DNA from: a virus
Length of the DNA stretch: 43,832 nt
Direction: 5' to 3' (one strand)
IMG/VR virus record: IMGVR_UViG_3300028883_001006
Location: 1 to 43,832 of that record
Shown piece after piece: positions 1 through 7,645 of this stretch. Position 1 is the first letter of the stretch, and each line of letters opens with the position of its first letter. The notes beneath the pieces are model-generated. The model was not told where the DNA came from. It saw nothing but the letters and a program-made list of their open reading frames with translations, and did not search any database. A program made the translations under genes and the position numbers.

Positions 1-57
1 CGATATTGTCCGCCCCCACTCCTGCACCTTTCCCCCACCAAACAGATGTCCACGCAT
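1..57 (-). CDS. Possible start of a gene running off the left edge
   Basis: An open frame of 19 codons begins with ATG at 57 and continues past the window edge (MRGHLFGGGKVQEWGRTIS). It follows the five-gene small-protein operon in the same direction, which is the only contextual support. The ribosome-binding sequence (CAGGA) sits almost against the ATG, closer than in the neighbouring genes, so the start is doubtful. No family is recognisable from this length. Bases 58-84 between this frame and the stop of the next gene hold nothing else that I can see. Confidence 0.22.
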   Translation of the reverse strand, partial: MRGHLFGGGKVQEWGRTIS

Positions 58-84
58 TCCTGCGCGGACTCTGGGCGGCCGTTG

Positions 85-336
85 TTATCTCAGAGCCGAG
101 CGGCCGAAGATGACTATCGCCGTGTCCTCGCTGTTCTCGTCCAGCTTATCCTGGCGATGGTATTCGCTGTAGCTTGTGCCGTGCTCATCGATCTCCACGA
201 CGCACTCAACAACCTTGGTGTCCCAATGGTCTCCGTAGTTATACGCGAACACGACCGGGGTTTCCTCGTCAAACTCTTCGAGAATCGCGATCATCTGACC
301 AACGGTCATTTCCTCGGTGAATCTTGGTTTAGGCAT
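85..336 (-). CDS. Small acidic phage protein, last complete gene of the left-end operon
   Basis: The product is 83 aa. The N-terminal half has the pattern MTVGQMIAILEEFDEETPVV, followed by tyrosine-rich residues and a late SEYHRQDKL stretch. This resembles a group of small phage or prophage proteins of unknown role that begin with a 'T-V-x-x-L-I-x-x-L' helix and a beta segment. It overlaps the upstream gene by 8 nt and has an AAAGGA ribosome site. Like its neighbours it is acidic. It is probably translated from the promoter at 1412-1384. Its function is unknown; small acidic proteins in such accessory operons are sometimes host-takeover or anti-defence factors, but nothing here proves that. 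Confidence 0.72.
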   Translation of the reverse strand: MPKPRFTEEMTVGQMIAILEEFDEETPVVFAYNYGDHWDTKVVECVVEIDEHGTSYSEYHRQDKLDENSEDTAIVIFGRSALR

Positions 337-577
337 CGTTTGCCGTCCTTTCTTCTTCTTCGATTTTTATTTGCTCTTCACATTCCTCGATCAGTTTGGG
401 AATACTCCCGTCATAGGGATTACCTTCGCCGAGGAGCTGGCTAAACCCATATTCGCCATAGGCATTGTAATGGCGTTCCATTTTGGTAAACCGAAGAGCA
501 TCGCCTACTAACTGGCGCGCTTCCTCGATAAGCTCCATCGCTTCTTCCATTTGATTGATTCGTTCCTGGTTGGTCAT
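329..577 (-). CDS. Small helical protein of unknown function
   Basis: The product is 82 aa and strongly helical: an N-terminal amphipathic helix rich in Glu and Met (MTNQERINQMEEAMELIEEA), a central tyrosine-rich section (HYNAYGEYGF), and a Glu-rich C-terminal helix. There is no transmembrane segment or zinc motif. ATG 577 is preceded by AGGAGG at good spacing, and the end overlaps the next gene by 8 nt, so translation of the two is probably coupled. I recognise no family. Confidence 0.72.
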   Translation of the reverse strand: MTNQERINQMEEAMELIEEARQLVGDALRFTKMERHYNAYGEYGFSQLLGEGNPYDGSIPKLIEECEEQIKIEEEERTANDA

Positions 578-586
578 TTCATCCTC

Positions 587-796
587 CTATGTGGTTATGA
601 TTTCAATTAGCTTTTCGATGACCGGGTCGTTCTCCCGATCGATAATCCGTTCGACTTCGAGAAGCGTCGAATACTTTCTGACGACCTGATGGCGTCTTTC
701 TTTTCCGACGATTGCTGGGTCGGCGCGGTCTACCAAATCCTCGGCAACCGCTACCCTTGCTTTGATCGATGCTTTCAGTTCTTCTGGTGTCATCAT
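587..796 (-). CDS. Small helical protein of unknown function
   Basis: The product is 69 aa, begins with MMTPEELKASIKARVAVAED and is predicted to be almost wholly helical, with heptad-like spacing of Leu, Val and Ile that suggests a coiled coil or helical bundle. TAAGGAGAAAGCC precedes the ATG, a clear ribosome site. It lies 10 nt ahead of the next gene of the operon. No known domain is visible. It belongs to the short-protein operon that starts from the promoter at 1412-1384. Confidence 0.7.
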   Translation of the reverse strand: MMTPEELKASIKARVAVAEDLVDRADPAIVGKERRHQVVRKYSTLLEVERIIDRENDPVIEKLIEIITT

Positions 797-806
797 GGCT
801 TTCTCC

Positions 807-1007
807 TTAGATTATTTCGTGAAGTTCGAGATGAAATCTCCGGTTCTGGTTGTCCTTGATTTCGATATACCCAAGGCCGCCATAACCGTCTTCCTCGTCG
901 CGTCCGACTACTCCGAATACTTCGCCGTCGGATGCCCCTTCGGAAAGGGCTTCTAAAATCTCTCCGAACAGCTCTTCTTCGTTCATCCAATCGACTCTTT
1001 GTTTCAT
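807..1007 (-). CDS. Small acidic protein of unknown function
   Basis: The product is 66 aa and very acidic in its first half (WMNEEELFGEILEALSEGA), then beta-like with glycines (GVVGRDEEDGYGGLGYIEI). GAAAGGAGAACGCGATT before ATG 1007 supports the start. An overlapping Arg-rich frame in the same place is a shadow. The charge distribution recalls DNA-mimic or protein-inhibitor phage products, but that is a guess; no family is recognised. Confidence 0.68.
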   Translation of the reverse strand: MKQRVDWMNEEELFGEILEALSEGASDGEVFGVVGRDEEDGYGGLGYIEIKDNQNRRFHLELHEII

Positions 1008-1034
1008 AATCGCGTTCTCCTTTCGACGCCCTGG

Positions 1035-1322
1035 TTATGCCCAGGGCGCGTCGTTTGTGATTTCGAAATAACTTTCATCGATCCGGCCTTCGTCGTCCCG
1101 GTTCTCGACGACTCCGAAAAAGGCCTCGTGACAGGACTTGTCCTTGAAGAAGCTGACCAGTCCGTGGAAAGGTTTCTCGTCTCCCCACAGCTCTTTGTGG
1201 TGAACGATGATAACGCTTCCCACCGGGGGTTCGAATGTTTCCTCGGTAACGCCTTTCCGGTCATCGACCACTCTTATGATCGCACCCGGTTTGACGATTC
1301 TGTAAGCTCTGTCTTTTTTCAT
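1035..1322 (-). CDS. First gene of the left-end small-protein operon; unknown function
   Basis: The product is 95 aa. The start is placed at ATG 1322 because AAAGGAGACAGAA lies just ahead of it. A longer reading from 1412 would use a TTG that falls inside the -35 box, so it is rejected. The protein looks like a small beta-barrel: KPGAIIRVVDDRKG, PPVGSVIIVHHKELWG, then FFGVVENRDDEGRIDE. This pattern resembles SH3-like small domains but no family match is claimed. The leader from the predicted transcription start at about 1377 is roughly 55 nt. Confidence 0.7.
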   Translation of the reverse strand: MKKDRAYRIVKPGAIIRVVDDRKGVTEETFEPPVGSVIIVHHKELWGDEKPFHGLVSFFKDKSCHEAFFGVVENRDDEGRIDESYFEITNDAPWA

Positions 1323-1383
1323 TTCTGTCTCCTTTATCATTGTTTCTTTATTCCTTGTGTTATCTTCTCTCTTTTCTATAATA

Positions 1384-1412
1384 AATATAATCAAAAGTAA
1401 TGTGAAAGTCAA
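1384..1412 (-). promoter_or_regulatory. Strong sigma70-type promoter for the left-end operon
   Basis: On the minus strand TTGACT (1412-1407), a 17-nt spacer and TATATT (1389-1384) sit in an AT-rich stretch, followed by a purine near 1377. It lies between the terminator of the lysis operon and the first small-protein gene, so that operon is separately transcribed. It is among the best matches to the sigma70 consensus in the window. Confidence 0.75.
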
Positions 1413-1449
1413 GAACTTTTTTCAATTATTTTCACTTTATTTCTATGTG

Positions 1450-1465
1450 CCATAAGGACTTATGG
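1450..1465. promoter_or_regulatory. Inverted repeat upstream of the left-end promoter, possible operator
   Basis: CCATAAG-GA-CTTATGG is a perfect 7-bp inverted repeat with a 2-bp centre, located about 80 bp upstream of the predicted start of the left-end operon and about 22 bp past the lysis-operon terminator. A dimeric regulator could bind here. No second copy was noticed elsewhere in the window. Confidence 0.4.
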
Positions 1466-1486
1466 ATATTTACAACACAAGGAAAA

Positions 1487-1512
1487 CGCCCCCGTTGTTC
1501 GAGGGCGTTCGC
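1487..1512 (-). terminator. Intrinsic terminator after the lysis genes
   Basis: Reading leftward, AACGCCC ... GGGCGTT forms a 7-bp GC-rich stem with an 11-nt loop, followed at once by TTTTCCTTGTGTT. It lies about 30 nt after the endolysin stop codon and marks the end of the long late transcript. Confidence 0.7.
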
Positions 1513-1542
1513 GGATTATTGGACTACTCTGTCAAGAGAAAA

Positions 1543-2040
1543 TTACCACCGCCGGAAACGTTTCCACTTGATTAGTTCCGGGTCGTAATCCACGTGGATT
1601 ATCCCGTCAACTCCATACAGGTTCGAGCCGACACCGCCCTCGGCAAATATCTCCTCGGCGATCTTGATGAAATCGAATCGCGTCAATCCGGTGAAAAGGT
1701 ATGTCTTGTGCCATCCCCACGCCGGAAGGATATCGAATCCCGTTCCGCGAAGATGCGCGCTACCCGGAGCTCCGGTTTTCGAATCCGGCATCGCTCCGCC
1801 AGCCTTCGCATTCGCCTCAGGACATCGGCACCCGCCCTTCGGTGTTATCCGCAACGGCACGTCCATATTCGCACTTCGGCATATCTCCTCGCGCATAAGT
1901 TCCAGCCGCCGCATAGCTTCCGCGCCGACATCCCCCTCATGCGTTCCAAATCCGCAACCGCAGTAGCACGAGACTTCGCCCACCGTGAAATGTTCCGATA
2001 GTTTATGATCCAACGGCAATAATTCCTTTTTCGCTTCCAT
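1543..2040 (-). CDS. Peptidase M15-type endolysin
   Basis: The product is 165 aa with no signal peptide. It is of the M15A / VanY-like peptidase type that cleaves D-Ala-linked or L-Ala-D-Glu peptide bonds of peptidoglycan. The metal-binding pattern is visible as SAHLRGTGFDI (His and Asp ligands, about residues 92-102) and IHVDYD near the end (third His ligand). An N-terminal cysteine cluster (CYCGCGFG) is typical of the wider M15A group. Ribosome site AAAGGAGTTGTT precedes ATG 2040. It is the last gene before the late terminator and follows membrane proteins, as expected of a lysis module. The lack of a signal peptide implies holin-dependent release. Confidence 0.82.
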   Translation of the reverse strand: MEAKKELLPLDHKLSEHFTVGEVSCYCGCGFGTHEGDVGAEAMRRLELMREEICRSANMDVPLRITPKGGCRCPEANAKAGGAMPDSKTGAPGSAHLRGTGFDILPAWGWHKTYLFTGLTRFDFIKIAEEIFAEGGVGSNLYGVDGIIHVDYDPELIKWKRFRRW

Positions 2041-2110
2041 AACAACTCCTTTGAAAATGTGTCAAAATAAAGAGCCCACCTTTGCCCGACGGCTCTTCGG
2101 TATCTGTTTA

Positions 2111-2581
2111 CTACGGCCAGAAAATCGACGTTGCTAAACCGATATGCCACGCCGAGGCCGACCGGAAAACTGAATCGCGGACATAACTTATCGCCGTATA
2201 TGTCCCGATCACCTCCCAGCGACCGTAAAAGGCCGAAAGCGATCCACCGGTCAACACTCCGGCGCGCTCCTGTTCAGACAGAAACGCTACGCCTGTTCGA
2301 TGCGCCGCACGAAGGCCGAAAGCCCCGACCATTCGCTTCGAGTAGGATTTCTCGGTGTAACCCGCGAGATAGAATTCCCCGCGGAGGAGGCCGATTTCCG
2401 ACCCTAGGACGCCGCCCTGTCCGCCGGAATTCGTCGAGAACAATCCCACCGCGCCCCGGAAATCTCCACGATTCGAAGCCTCCGGAGAGAACCCCGCTTC
2501 CAGAAATAGTCCCGAAGTCTGGCAGAAAGCGCAGGACGCGAAGATGACCAGAAGGATCGCTACTATAATGAATCGATGCAT
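2111..2581 (-). CDS. Secreted beta-rich protein in the lysis module
   Basis: The product is 156 aa from ATG 2581, chosen because GATAAGGAGGTTGCT lies directly ahead; an upstream extension without such a site is rejected. Residues 1-20 are a clear Sec signal peptide (MHRFIIVAILLVIFASCAFC). FASC could serve as a lipobox, making it a lipoprotein, or cleavage could be after the second Cys. The mature part is rich in Gly, Ser and aromatic residues with alternating polarity (RGAVGLFS, RGEFYLAGYTE, RWEVIGTYTAISYV) and ends SIFWP, suggesting an outer-membrane barrel or beta-sheet protein. Its place between holin-like genes and the endolysin hints at a role in outer-membrane disruption, but no spanin family is recognised. 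Confidence 0.6.
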   Translation of the reverse strand: MHRFIIVAILLVIFASCAFCQTSGLFLEAGFSPEASNRGDFRGAVGLFSTNSGGQGGVLGSEIGLLRGEFYLAGYTEKSYSKRMVGAFGLRAAHRTGVAFLSEQERAGVLTGGSLSAFYGRWEVIGTYTAISYVRDSVFRSASAWHIGLATSIFWP

Positions 2582-2591
2582 AGCAACCTCC

Positions 2592-3026
2592 TTATCGGTG
2601 TTTCTTGCCGTTCTTCTCGACTGCCACCTTAGCCGCGAAAAGCCCTTTTTCAGTATCGAGCGGATTCGGGTTTTTGAATAGTGGGAGAATGTCGAGGAAT
2701 TCCTTTTTGAGGGTCGGCCAGTCGCCAGTGCCTTCGCCGAAGTTTGCCAACGCGACAAAGAATTCGCCTATCTCGCGCGACAGCTTCCAGACGAAGGCGA
2801 GAGACACACCGAAGGCCGCCAGACCTCCGAGGATGAACCCCCATAGATTGCTCATTACCCAGTCCAGCCATCCCGGTCCCGTTGGGATTCCCGGGGGCGT
2901 TTCAGCGACCTCAGTGGCCGCCTCGATGGCCGGTTCGGCGACTTCTGCCAGAAGCACGGGTGCCAGCGTAAGCGCCAGCATCGCGATCAGCAGAATCACC
3001 ATTAACAGATTTTGCTTTTTCATCAT
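2592..3026 (-). CDS. Membrane protein with signal peptide and TM segment, holin-like candidate
   Basis: The product is 144 aa. The start MMKKQN at 3026 follows AAGGAGGTT. Residues 1-27 form a signal peptide or first membrane segment (MMKKQNLLMVILLIAMLALT), then an Ala/Glu/Pro-rich stretch, then a second membrane segment (WGFILGGLAAFGVSLAFVW), then a charged amphipathic tail. Two hydrophobic segments, small size and position next to the endolysin fit a holin or a lysis accessory protein. It lies 11 nt from both neighbours. No named holin family is claimed. Confidence 0.6.
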   Translation of the reverse strand: MMKKQNLLMVILLIAMLALTLAPVLLAEVAEPAIEAATEVAETPPGIPTGPGWLDWVMSNLWGFILGGLAAFGVSLAFVWKLSREIGEFFVALANFGEGTGDWPTLKKEFLDILPLFKNPNPLDTEKGLFAAKVAVEKNGKKHR

Positions 3027-3037
3027 AACCTCCTTGG

Positions 3038-3310
3038 TTAGGTTTTGTTTCCGTTCATTTTTTCGATTGCTCTCTCGATATTGTCGAGTTTGGTCGTAAC
3101 GGTGCCGCAGAAGTTGGCCATGGTTATCTGTGCGTCTTCCAGAGCCTTCACGCGGCGTTCGAGCTTTTTTGCGCTGTCCTCGCCGGCTTTGATGAGGCTT
3201 TCGAGAGCTTTGTCTCCCGCCTCGGATTCCCTGCGCAAATTCCCCGCGAGAAACCCGAGGATGCCCACAATGATTGGTGTAACCGCGTTGAGTATTTCTA
3301 TGTGTTCCAT
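3038..3310 (-). CDS. Single-TM coiled-coil protein, holin-like candidate
   Basis: The product is 90 aa. An N-terminal membrane segment (VTPIIVGILGFLAGN, about residues 10-24) is followed by a long charged helix with heptads (ESLIKAGEDSAKKLERRVKA) and a further helix. This architecture (N-terminal TM then cytoplasmic coiled coil) occurs in phage holins and in haemolysin XhlA-like proteins. AAAGGA lies about 13 nt before ATG 3310. The nearby endolysin gene supports a lysis role. Confidence 0.6.
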   Translation of the reverse strand: MEHIEILNAVTPIIVGILGFLAGNLRRESEAGDKALESLIKAGEDSAKKLERRVKALEDAQITMANFCGTVTTKLDNIERAIEKMNGNKT

Positions 3311-3337
3311 TTTGCCAGCGTCCTTTCTCTATGTGTA

Positions 3338-5800
3338 TTATGGAGTTACGAAGATTGAGTCGCGCACGACAACCCACGTCGAGTCGCCGACCTCGAAATA
3401 TAGCGTATCGCCGGACATCCAGAACGGCAGGAAACTATTACCAGACGGGTCTTTGACGGTGCCGTCGAGGATTATGTCGCTGGATTCTATTTGAATAGGA
3501 TTCGGCGATGTAATGTGTAATGAATCTGCGCCGTGTATTTGCCAGGCAGGAGTTCCATGGTTTGAACTAAACGACGGACAGTATATACTGTCTGCGAGGA
3601 AACGACCTTGAAGGTTTATTCCAGAAGGATCTTCTTGAAAATTCATATACAAAGAATCCGTGATTTCACCTTCAAATCCTCCTTCACGATACCAGAATAT
3701 GTTTCCCGTTTGTAGTTGGGCGGTTTTTATCACTTCAGCGCTAATTAGGCTGTCAATATAAGTCAATATGTCAAAGTGTAGTGAAACCCCCGCTGTATCG
3801 ATTCCGATGAAAACAGAATCATTCGAGGCATAAAGATTGGCGCGTTCCAACCCCGATTCATTTAACAAAGAAAGAGAATTACCCTTGGTAATCTTCAAAT
3901 CCTGACTTTGTATCGTCGGCATATTGATAATCAGAGGGTCGCCGTCGCCGTCCTTATCGCTTATGACAACCGAGTCGTTGTAGGTGCTTATCTCGAATGT
4001 ATCTACCGAATCCGATGACATAAGCCGGAACGCGCCCCAACTAAACTCAAGACCCATTCCCCAAAACATTGTATCGGGATCACACACAGAGTAGCAGATA
4101 ACCGTATCCTCATAAAGTTGCAATCCTTCATAGCCAGCAATCGGAGGGCTATATCCCTGCGGATATTTAATACAGAATGTATCCGCGCAGTCGTAACATT
4201 CCGGCAAGGTTATGCTGTCCCGCTTTGTGTAGCAGGAGGAAACAGTGTCCGGCATGATCAGCGAAAATAACACCTGACCGCCGATATACGGAGATTGGCA
4301 CGAATACAACCCCACTCCAATTTTATGGTTAACCGAATAATCGAATGCCTCCGGCGGTGTTATCCGATACGCGAATGCACCCGCGCCAAGACGCTCCCCA
4401 GTCGTCGCCAGAACGTCAAGGTCGTAATCCTCGCGGTCAAGAAACATCCACGGCATGAAGTCGTCGGAAAACGTTATCACCATCCAGTCTGGCTGTGCCT
4501 CGTTCAGCGCGGCTATTTCTCCCTCGGAATACCAGTCGTTGAAGTTTATTGTCCGGTAAAACCCCATTGCAACAGCGGACTCATAAAAAGCCACCGAAGG
4601 AACTCCGCCCGGACGTTCGTTGTTCCAGTCCGTCGCGCAGTCGGTGTAATCGCTTGGTTTCCTCGTCCACAGTCCGTTTGGCCGACCGACCGAAGTGTCT
4701 CCGCAGGCGAAAAAGACCTGCCTTGCGGCGACATATTCCCCGTCCCAAAGTAAGGTGTCCTCTCGAAGCCAATGATTGTCCAGAAAGCCGAGAAGTGAAT
4801 CCGCATAGCCGCCGTGATTAACCATCTTAACATTCGCCGCCAATCTTGGCCCCGCAAGGGTAAAAGTTGACCGGCTCTGCATGTAGCCCGCGTCGATAAC
4901 GTTGAGGGCGTTGCACCGAACGCGATGATCTCTGTCGTTATTCCAGACGACGCTCCAAGTCGAATCAATCGCGAGAAAGGCGTCTAATGTATCCGGTATT
5001 CCATATGCGGTTGTATCGCAGTCGCAGTCGCGCACCCAGATACCGCCGGAACTCCCGGTCGAACCTTCCGCGTGTTCGTGTAGCCAAACGGTGTCGGTCG
5101 GTCCGTAAGTAATTCCCGTAACGCTGTCAACGACATATACGCCAGTGTTGTAGTTGTTATAGACATCGCCATAGTTGATGTAGATGTTCGTGTCGCAGTC
5201 GTAACAGTAGGTTATCTCGTAGTTGTAAACATCGCCCGCGTTCTGGACAACGCCGCAGGTGTCTCCATCGTGTATTAGTATTTGTCGCCATATGTCGTAG
5301 ATGATTTCGTCGCCGTCTTCGGTAACCTGAAACCAAGTAACGGTCATAATCGAGTCGCACCATGGACACCATGTTGACTCGCTCGAATCTGCCGCCCACG
5401 ATGTCGGCACGCTGTCGCAAACGTATTCCTTGTCGGCGTAGAACCACATGCCGTTGCTACCCATTACCCAGAGGGTATCCACCGAGGAAATGACAAGCGT
5501 ATCGTAAACAAGTAATGTGTCGAAGACTTTAATTACCAGCGTATCGGACGCCACAAACACTGTGCAGGGGTATGTCGTATCCGGCCACGGCCAAGGAATA
5601 GGCAGGCTGTCGAGGGAGTCGATTACAACTACATAGAATGGAACGACAAGGCTCTCCGTGCAACATGAATCCACGTTCAAATAATACCCGTTCGCGCATA
5701 CATCGTCGAAGATTCCCTTCTTCTCGCGCCCGTTCGCGCAGGTCTGACCGATTGCGGCCACTGTTGCCAATAAGATCAATAGGATTATAGCCTTTTTCAT
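3338..5800 (-). CDS. Very large secreted fibre-like or adhesin-like protein
   Basis: The product is 820 aa. Residues 1-18 are a Sec signal peptide (MKKAIILLILLATVAAIG). A Cys-rich region follows (VCANGYY, DSCC, CPWCDS, CYDCDT, CDCDT), then long stretches rich in Asp, Ser, Thr, Tyr and Trp. The final third has a pattern typical of phage tail-fibre ends: repeated short beta segments such as FEISTYNDSVVISDKDGDGD, ITSPNPIQIESSDIILDGTV and a C-terminal FEVGDSTWVVV. AAGGTGAAATT precedes the ATG. It sits between the tail genes and the lysis genes, where receptor-binding fibres are normally encoded, yet the signal peptide is unusual for a virion protein. It could be a tail fibre with an export signal, or a surface protein made during infection or lysogeny. 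Confidence 0.7.
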   Translation of the reverse strand: MKKAIILLILLATVAAIGQTCANGREKKGIFDDVCANGYYLNVDSCCTESLVVPFYVVVIDSLDSLPIPWPWPDTTYPCTVFVASDTLVIKVFDTLLVYDTLVISSVDTLWVMGSNGMWFYADKEYVCDSVPTSWAADSSESTWCPWCDSIMTVTWFQVTEDGDEIIYDIWRQILIHDGDTCGVVQNAGDVYNYEITYCYDCDTNIYINYGDVYNNYNTGVYVVDSVTGITYGPTDTVWLHEHAEGSTGSSGGIWVRDCDCDTTAYGIPDTLDAFLAIDSTWSVVWNNDRDHRVRCNALNVIDAGYMQSRSTFTLAGPRLAANVKMVNHGGYADSLLGFLDNHWLREDTLLWDGEYVAARQVFFACGDTSVGRPNGLWTRKPSDYTDCATDWNNERPGGVPSVAFYESAVAMGFYRTINFNDWYSEGEIAALNEAQPDWMVITFSDDFMPWMFLDREDYDLDVLATTGERLGAGAFAYRITPPEAFDYSVNHKIGVGLYSCQSPYIGGQVLFSLIMPDTVSSCYTKRDSITLPECYDCADTFCIKYPQGYSPPIAGYEGLQLYEDTVICYSVCDPDTMFWGMGLEFSWGAFRLMSSDSVDTFEISTYNDSVVISDKDGDGDPLIINMPTIQSQDLKITKGNSLSLLNESGLERANLYASNDSVFIGIDTAGVSLHFDILTYIDSLISAEVIKTAQLQTGNIFWYREGGFEGEITDSLYMNFQEDPSGINLQGRFLADSIYCPSFSSNHGTPAWQIHGADSLHITSPNPIQIESSDIILDGTVKDPSGNSFLPFWMSGDTLYFEVGDSTWVVVRDSIFVTP

Positions 5801-5809
5801 AATTTCACC

Positions 5810-7081
5810 TTATCCTGTGTATAGTGTCCGACGAAGCCAGATATGGACATCGCCCATGTTTTTCGCGTCGAGGGTATAGATTTGCAGTTCCGCGCCGGAC
5901 AGAACCTCCAGAAGGAAAGCCTGCGCCGCCGTTGCTATCCGCCCTGTTGCCGAGTTTATAGTAAAGGTCTTCGTCGCGCCGGTAACCGAATTGCGAAGGA
6001 TTAGCTCCACGTCGTCGTCCGGAAGAACTTCCGCCTGAAAGCCTATCTCGGTGTATTGGTAACTGTTCGTCCCCGCAGGTATAACAAAGCTGTTTCTCGT
6101 CGGCGGTGTCGCGTCCGCGCTCGGGAATTGGTTAGGCTCTCGAACCGCAAGGAAATATTCCGACCGTCCGCCGGAAGCCCCCGTGCCGTCGCACCGGAAA
6201 GCCATACCAGAGAAGGCTGCCCTGAACTCCTGCGAATACTCCGGTATTTCCACTTCGATACTCTGAACCGCCGACCATACCCAGTCCTCGTCGGCACGCC
6301 CCCGCGCCGCAATCGCATAATACAGAATCAAATCCGTGTCCGGAGACGAAGACAAATCGACCCGCCTCGTGAAATAGGGGATTAGTTCGTCGGCGGCCAG
6401 CGTCCGCTTCTGGTGGCGCATGTCATCTATAAGCGCCGCGCTCTCGCTTCGATGCTTCCACAGCCATTTCACGGCGTATTGTATATCGTTCACGTCCTGC
6501 GCGTCCCAACCGATCACCACGCCAAGGCTGTCGAGGAAATCGTCTATCCCCGCCGGTGCGGTTGCTTCCCCTTCCTCGAGGTCTCTCAATCGTTCCGCCA
6601 GTTGGTCGAGAGCACCTTCTGTCTCCGTTGGGTTCGGTTCGTCCCAATCGGCCGCCGTCGTGGGCGTATATGGTATATCGTCCGCGTCCCAGTCTTCGAT
6701 GTCGGTTACTCGATCGGCCAACTCGTCGAGAGCGTCCCCTGGGTCTTCCGGTGCCGTGTCCCAATCGGCCGCCGTTGTCGGAGTATAAACCAGTTCGTCG
6801 TGGCATTCGTGCTTGTCCGTCGTTCCCTCGGCATGGGTTTTCGCGTCCGCCGTCCCGTGCCAGACGTCTTCCAGCGCAAGCGTCCACGCTCCGCCTTCTT
6901 CCTCCTGGTATTCGACGTTGTAAGTTCCCCATTCCAGATCAGCCGACCAGCGTCCGTCGTCGCCCTCCGTCAAATATGTATATGCAAGGCTCTCGGTGTC
7001 CTGAACGCGCACCGAGAATAGATCCATCGGCAACGATGTTGCCGGAATCAAAAAGGTTCTCTGAAATATCGCTGTCGCCAT
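5810..7081 (-). CDS. Tail tip / fibre protein with internal repeat
   Basis: The product is 423 aa. Residues about 97-180 hold two copies of a repeat built of YTPTTAADWD followed by a leucine heptad helix (ALDELADRVTDIE and ALDQLAERLRDLE), a trimeric coiled-coil pattern common in phage fibres. The C-terminal 180 residues look like a beta-rich receptor or decoration domain. Its start overlaps the previous stop (TAATG), so translation is coupled to the tail cluster. It is probably part of the fibre or tip; the exact position in the virion cannot be told. Confidence 0.6.
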   Translation of the reverse strand: MATAIFQRTFLIPATSLPMDLFSVRVQDTESLAYTYLTEGDDGRWSADLEWGTYNVEYQEEEGGAWTLALEDVWHGTADAKTHAEGTTDKHECHDELVYTPTTAADWDTAPEDPGDALDELADRVTDIEDWDADDIPYTPTTAADWDEPNPTETEGALDQLAERLRDLEEGEATAPAGIDDFLDSLGVVIGWDAQDVNDIQYAVKWLWKHRSESAALIDDMRHQKRTLAADELIPYFTRRVDLSSSPDTDLILYYAIAARGRADEDWVWSAVQSIEVEIPEYSQEFRAAFSGMAFRCDGTGASGGRSEYFLAVREPNQFPSADATPPTRNSFVIPAGTNSYQYTEIGFQAEVLPDDDVELILRNSVTGATKTFTINSATGRIATAAQAFLLEVLSGAELQIYTLDAKNMGDVHIWLRRTLYTG

Positions 7082-7644
7082 TATACAACACCTCCCGTCT
7101 CGAACACCGGCGCGATTCCAGCGGGGCCGAGACTGCTTATTGATTTCTTATAGATGACCATCTTAACGTCCTCGAAATAGCCGATATACTTGTTCAGCAG
7201 GTTCCTCGTCTGGTAACTGTCCTCGATCACCACGTCGCGAAGGGGCGGGAAATACTTCTTGTATTCGTTCTGAGCAAGGACATCCCATATCGATGGCGTT
7301 CCGCTCCCCACAATCGGCTGTATGTCGATGGTTTTGAACTGCCCAACATTGGATAAGTTCCGGCTGTCTTTATTATCAGAAGCGGCCAGCAGAGCGCGCA
7401 CTTTCTCCAATTCCTCGCCCTTTATGGCTTTCCAATTGAGTTCGTAGAAATAACGCCTGCCGAATGTCCGCTGTTGCATATCGAAATTCACGTCGGAATA
7501 ATCGCCTTCCTCGCGTCTCATCTGCAAAGGCATCTCGAGGTTAACCGAGGTCAAATCGATTACCGTGTCCGAAAGATGATCCGTAACGACGGCGCCGCCG
7601 CTTTCGTAGTTTATCCACTGATGTATCTTAATGCGCACGAACAT
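7081..7644 (-). CDS. Tail protein of unknown position
   Basis: The product is 187 aa with a beta-rich N-terminus (MFVRIKIHQWINYESGG), a section INLEMP-like (VNLEMPLQMRREEGD) and a C-terminal helix pair ending in VFETGGVV. I recognise no family. It lies between the large tail-tip protein and the coiled-coil fibre protein, overlaps the latter by one base, and starts one base after the former ends, so a role in the distal tail is inferred from context only. Confidence 0.55.
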   Translation of the reverse strand: MFVRIKIHQWINYESGGAVVTDHLSDTVIDLTSVNLEMPLQMRREEGDYSDVNFDMQQRTFGRRYFYELNWKAIKGEELEKVRALLAASDNKDSRNLSNVGQFKTIDIQPIVGSGTPSIWDVLAQNEYKKYFPPLRDVVIEDSYQTRNLLNKYIGYFEDVKMVIYKKSISSLGPAGIAPVFETGGVV

Positions 7645-7645
7645 A

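Noticed and set aside
1323-1412. N-terminal extension of the left-end gene beginning at a TTG at 1412
   Set aside because: The TTG is part of the -35 box and the ATG at 1322 has a good ribosome site.
1594-2001. Long plus-strand frames opposite the endolysin and other late genes
   Set aside because: They are antisense shadows of minus-strand genes, have Arg/Pro/Ser-rich composition and lack ribosome sites.
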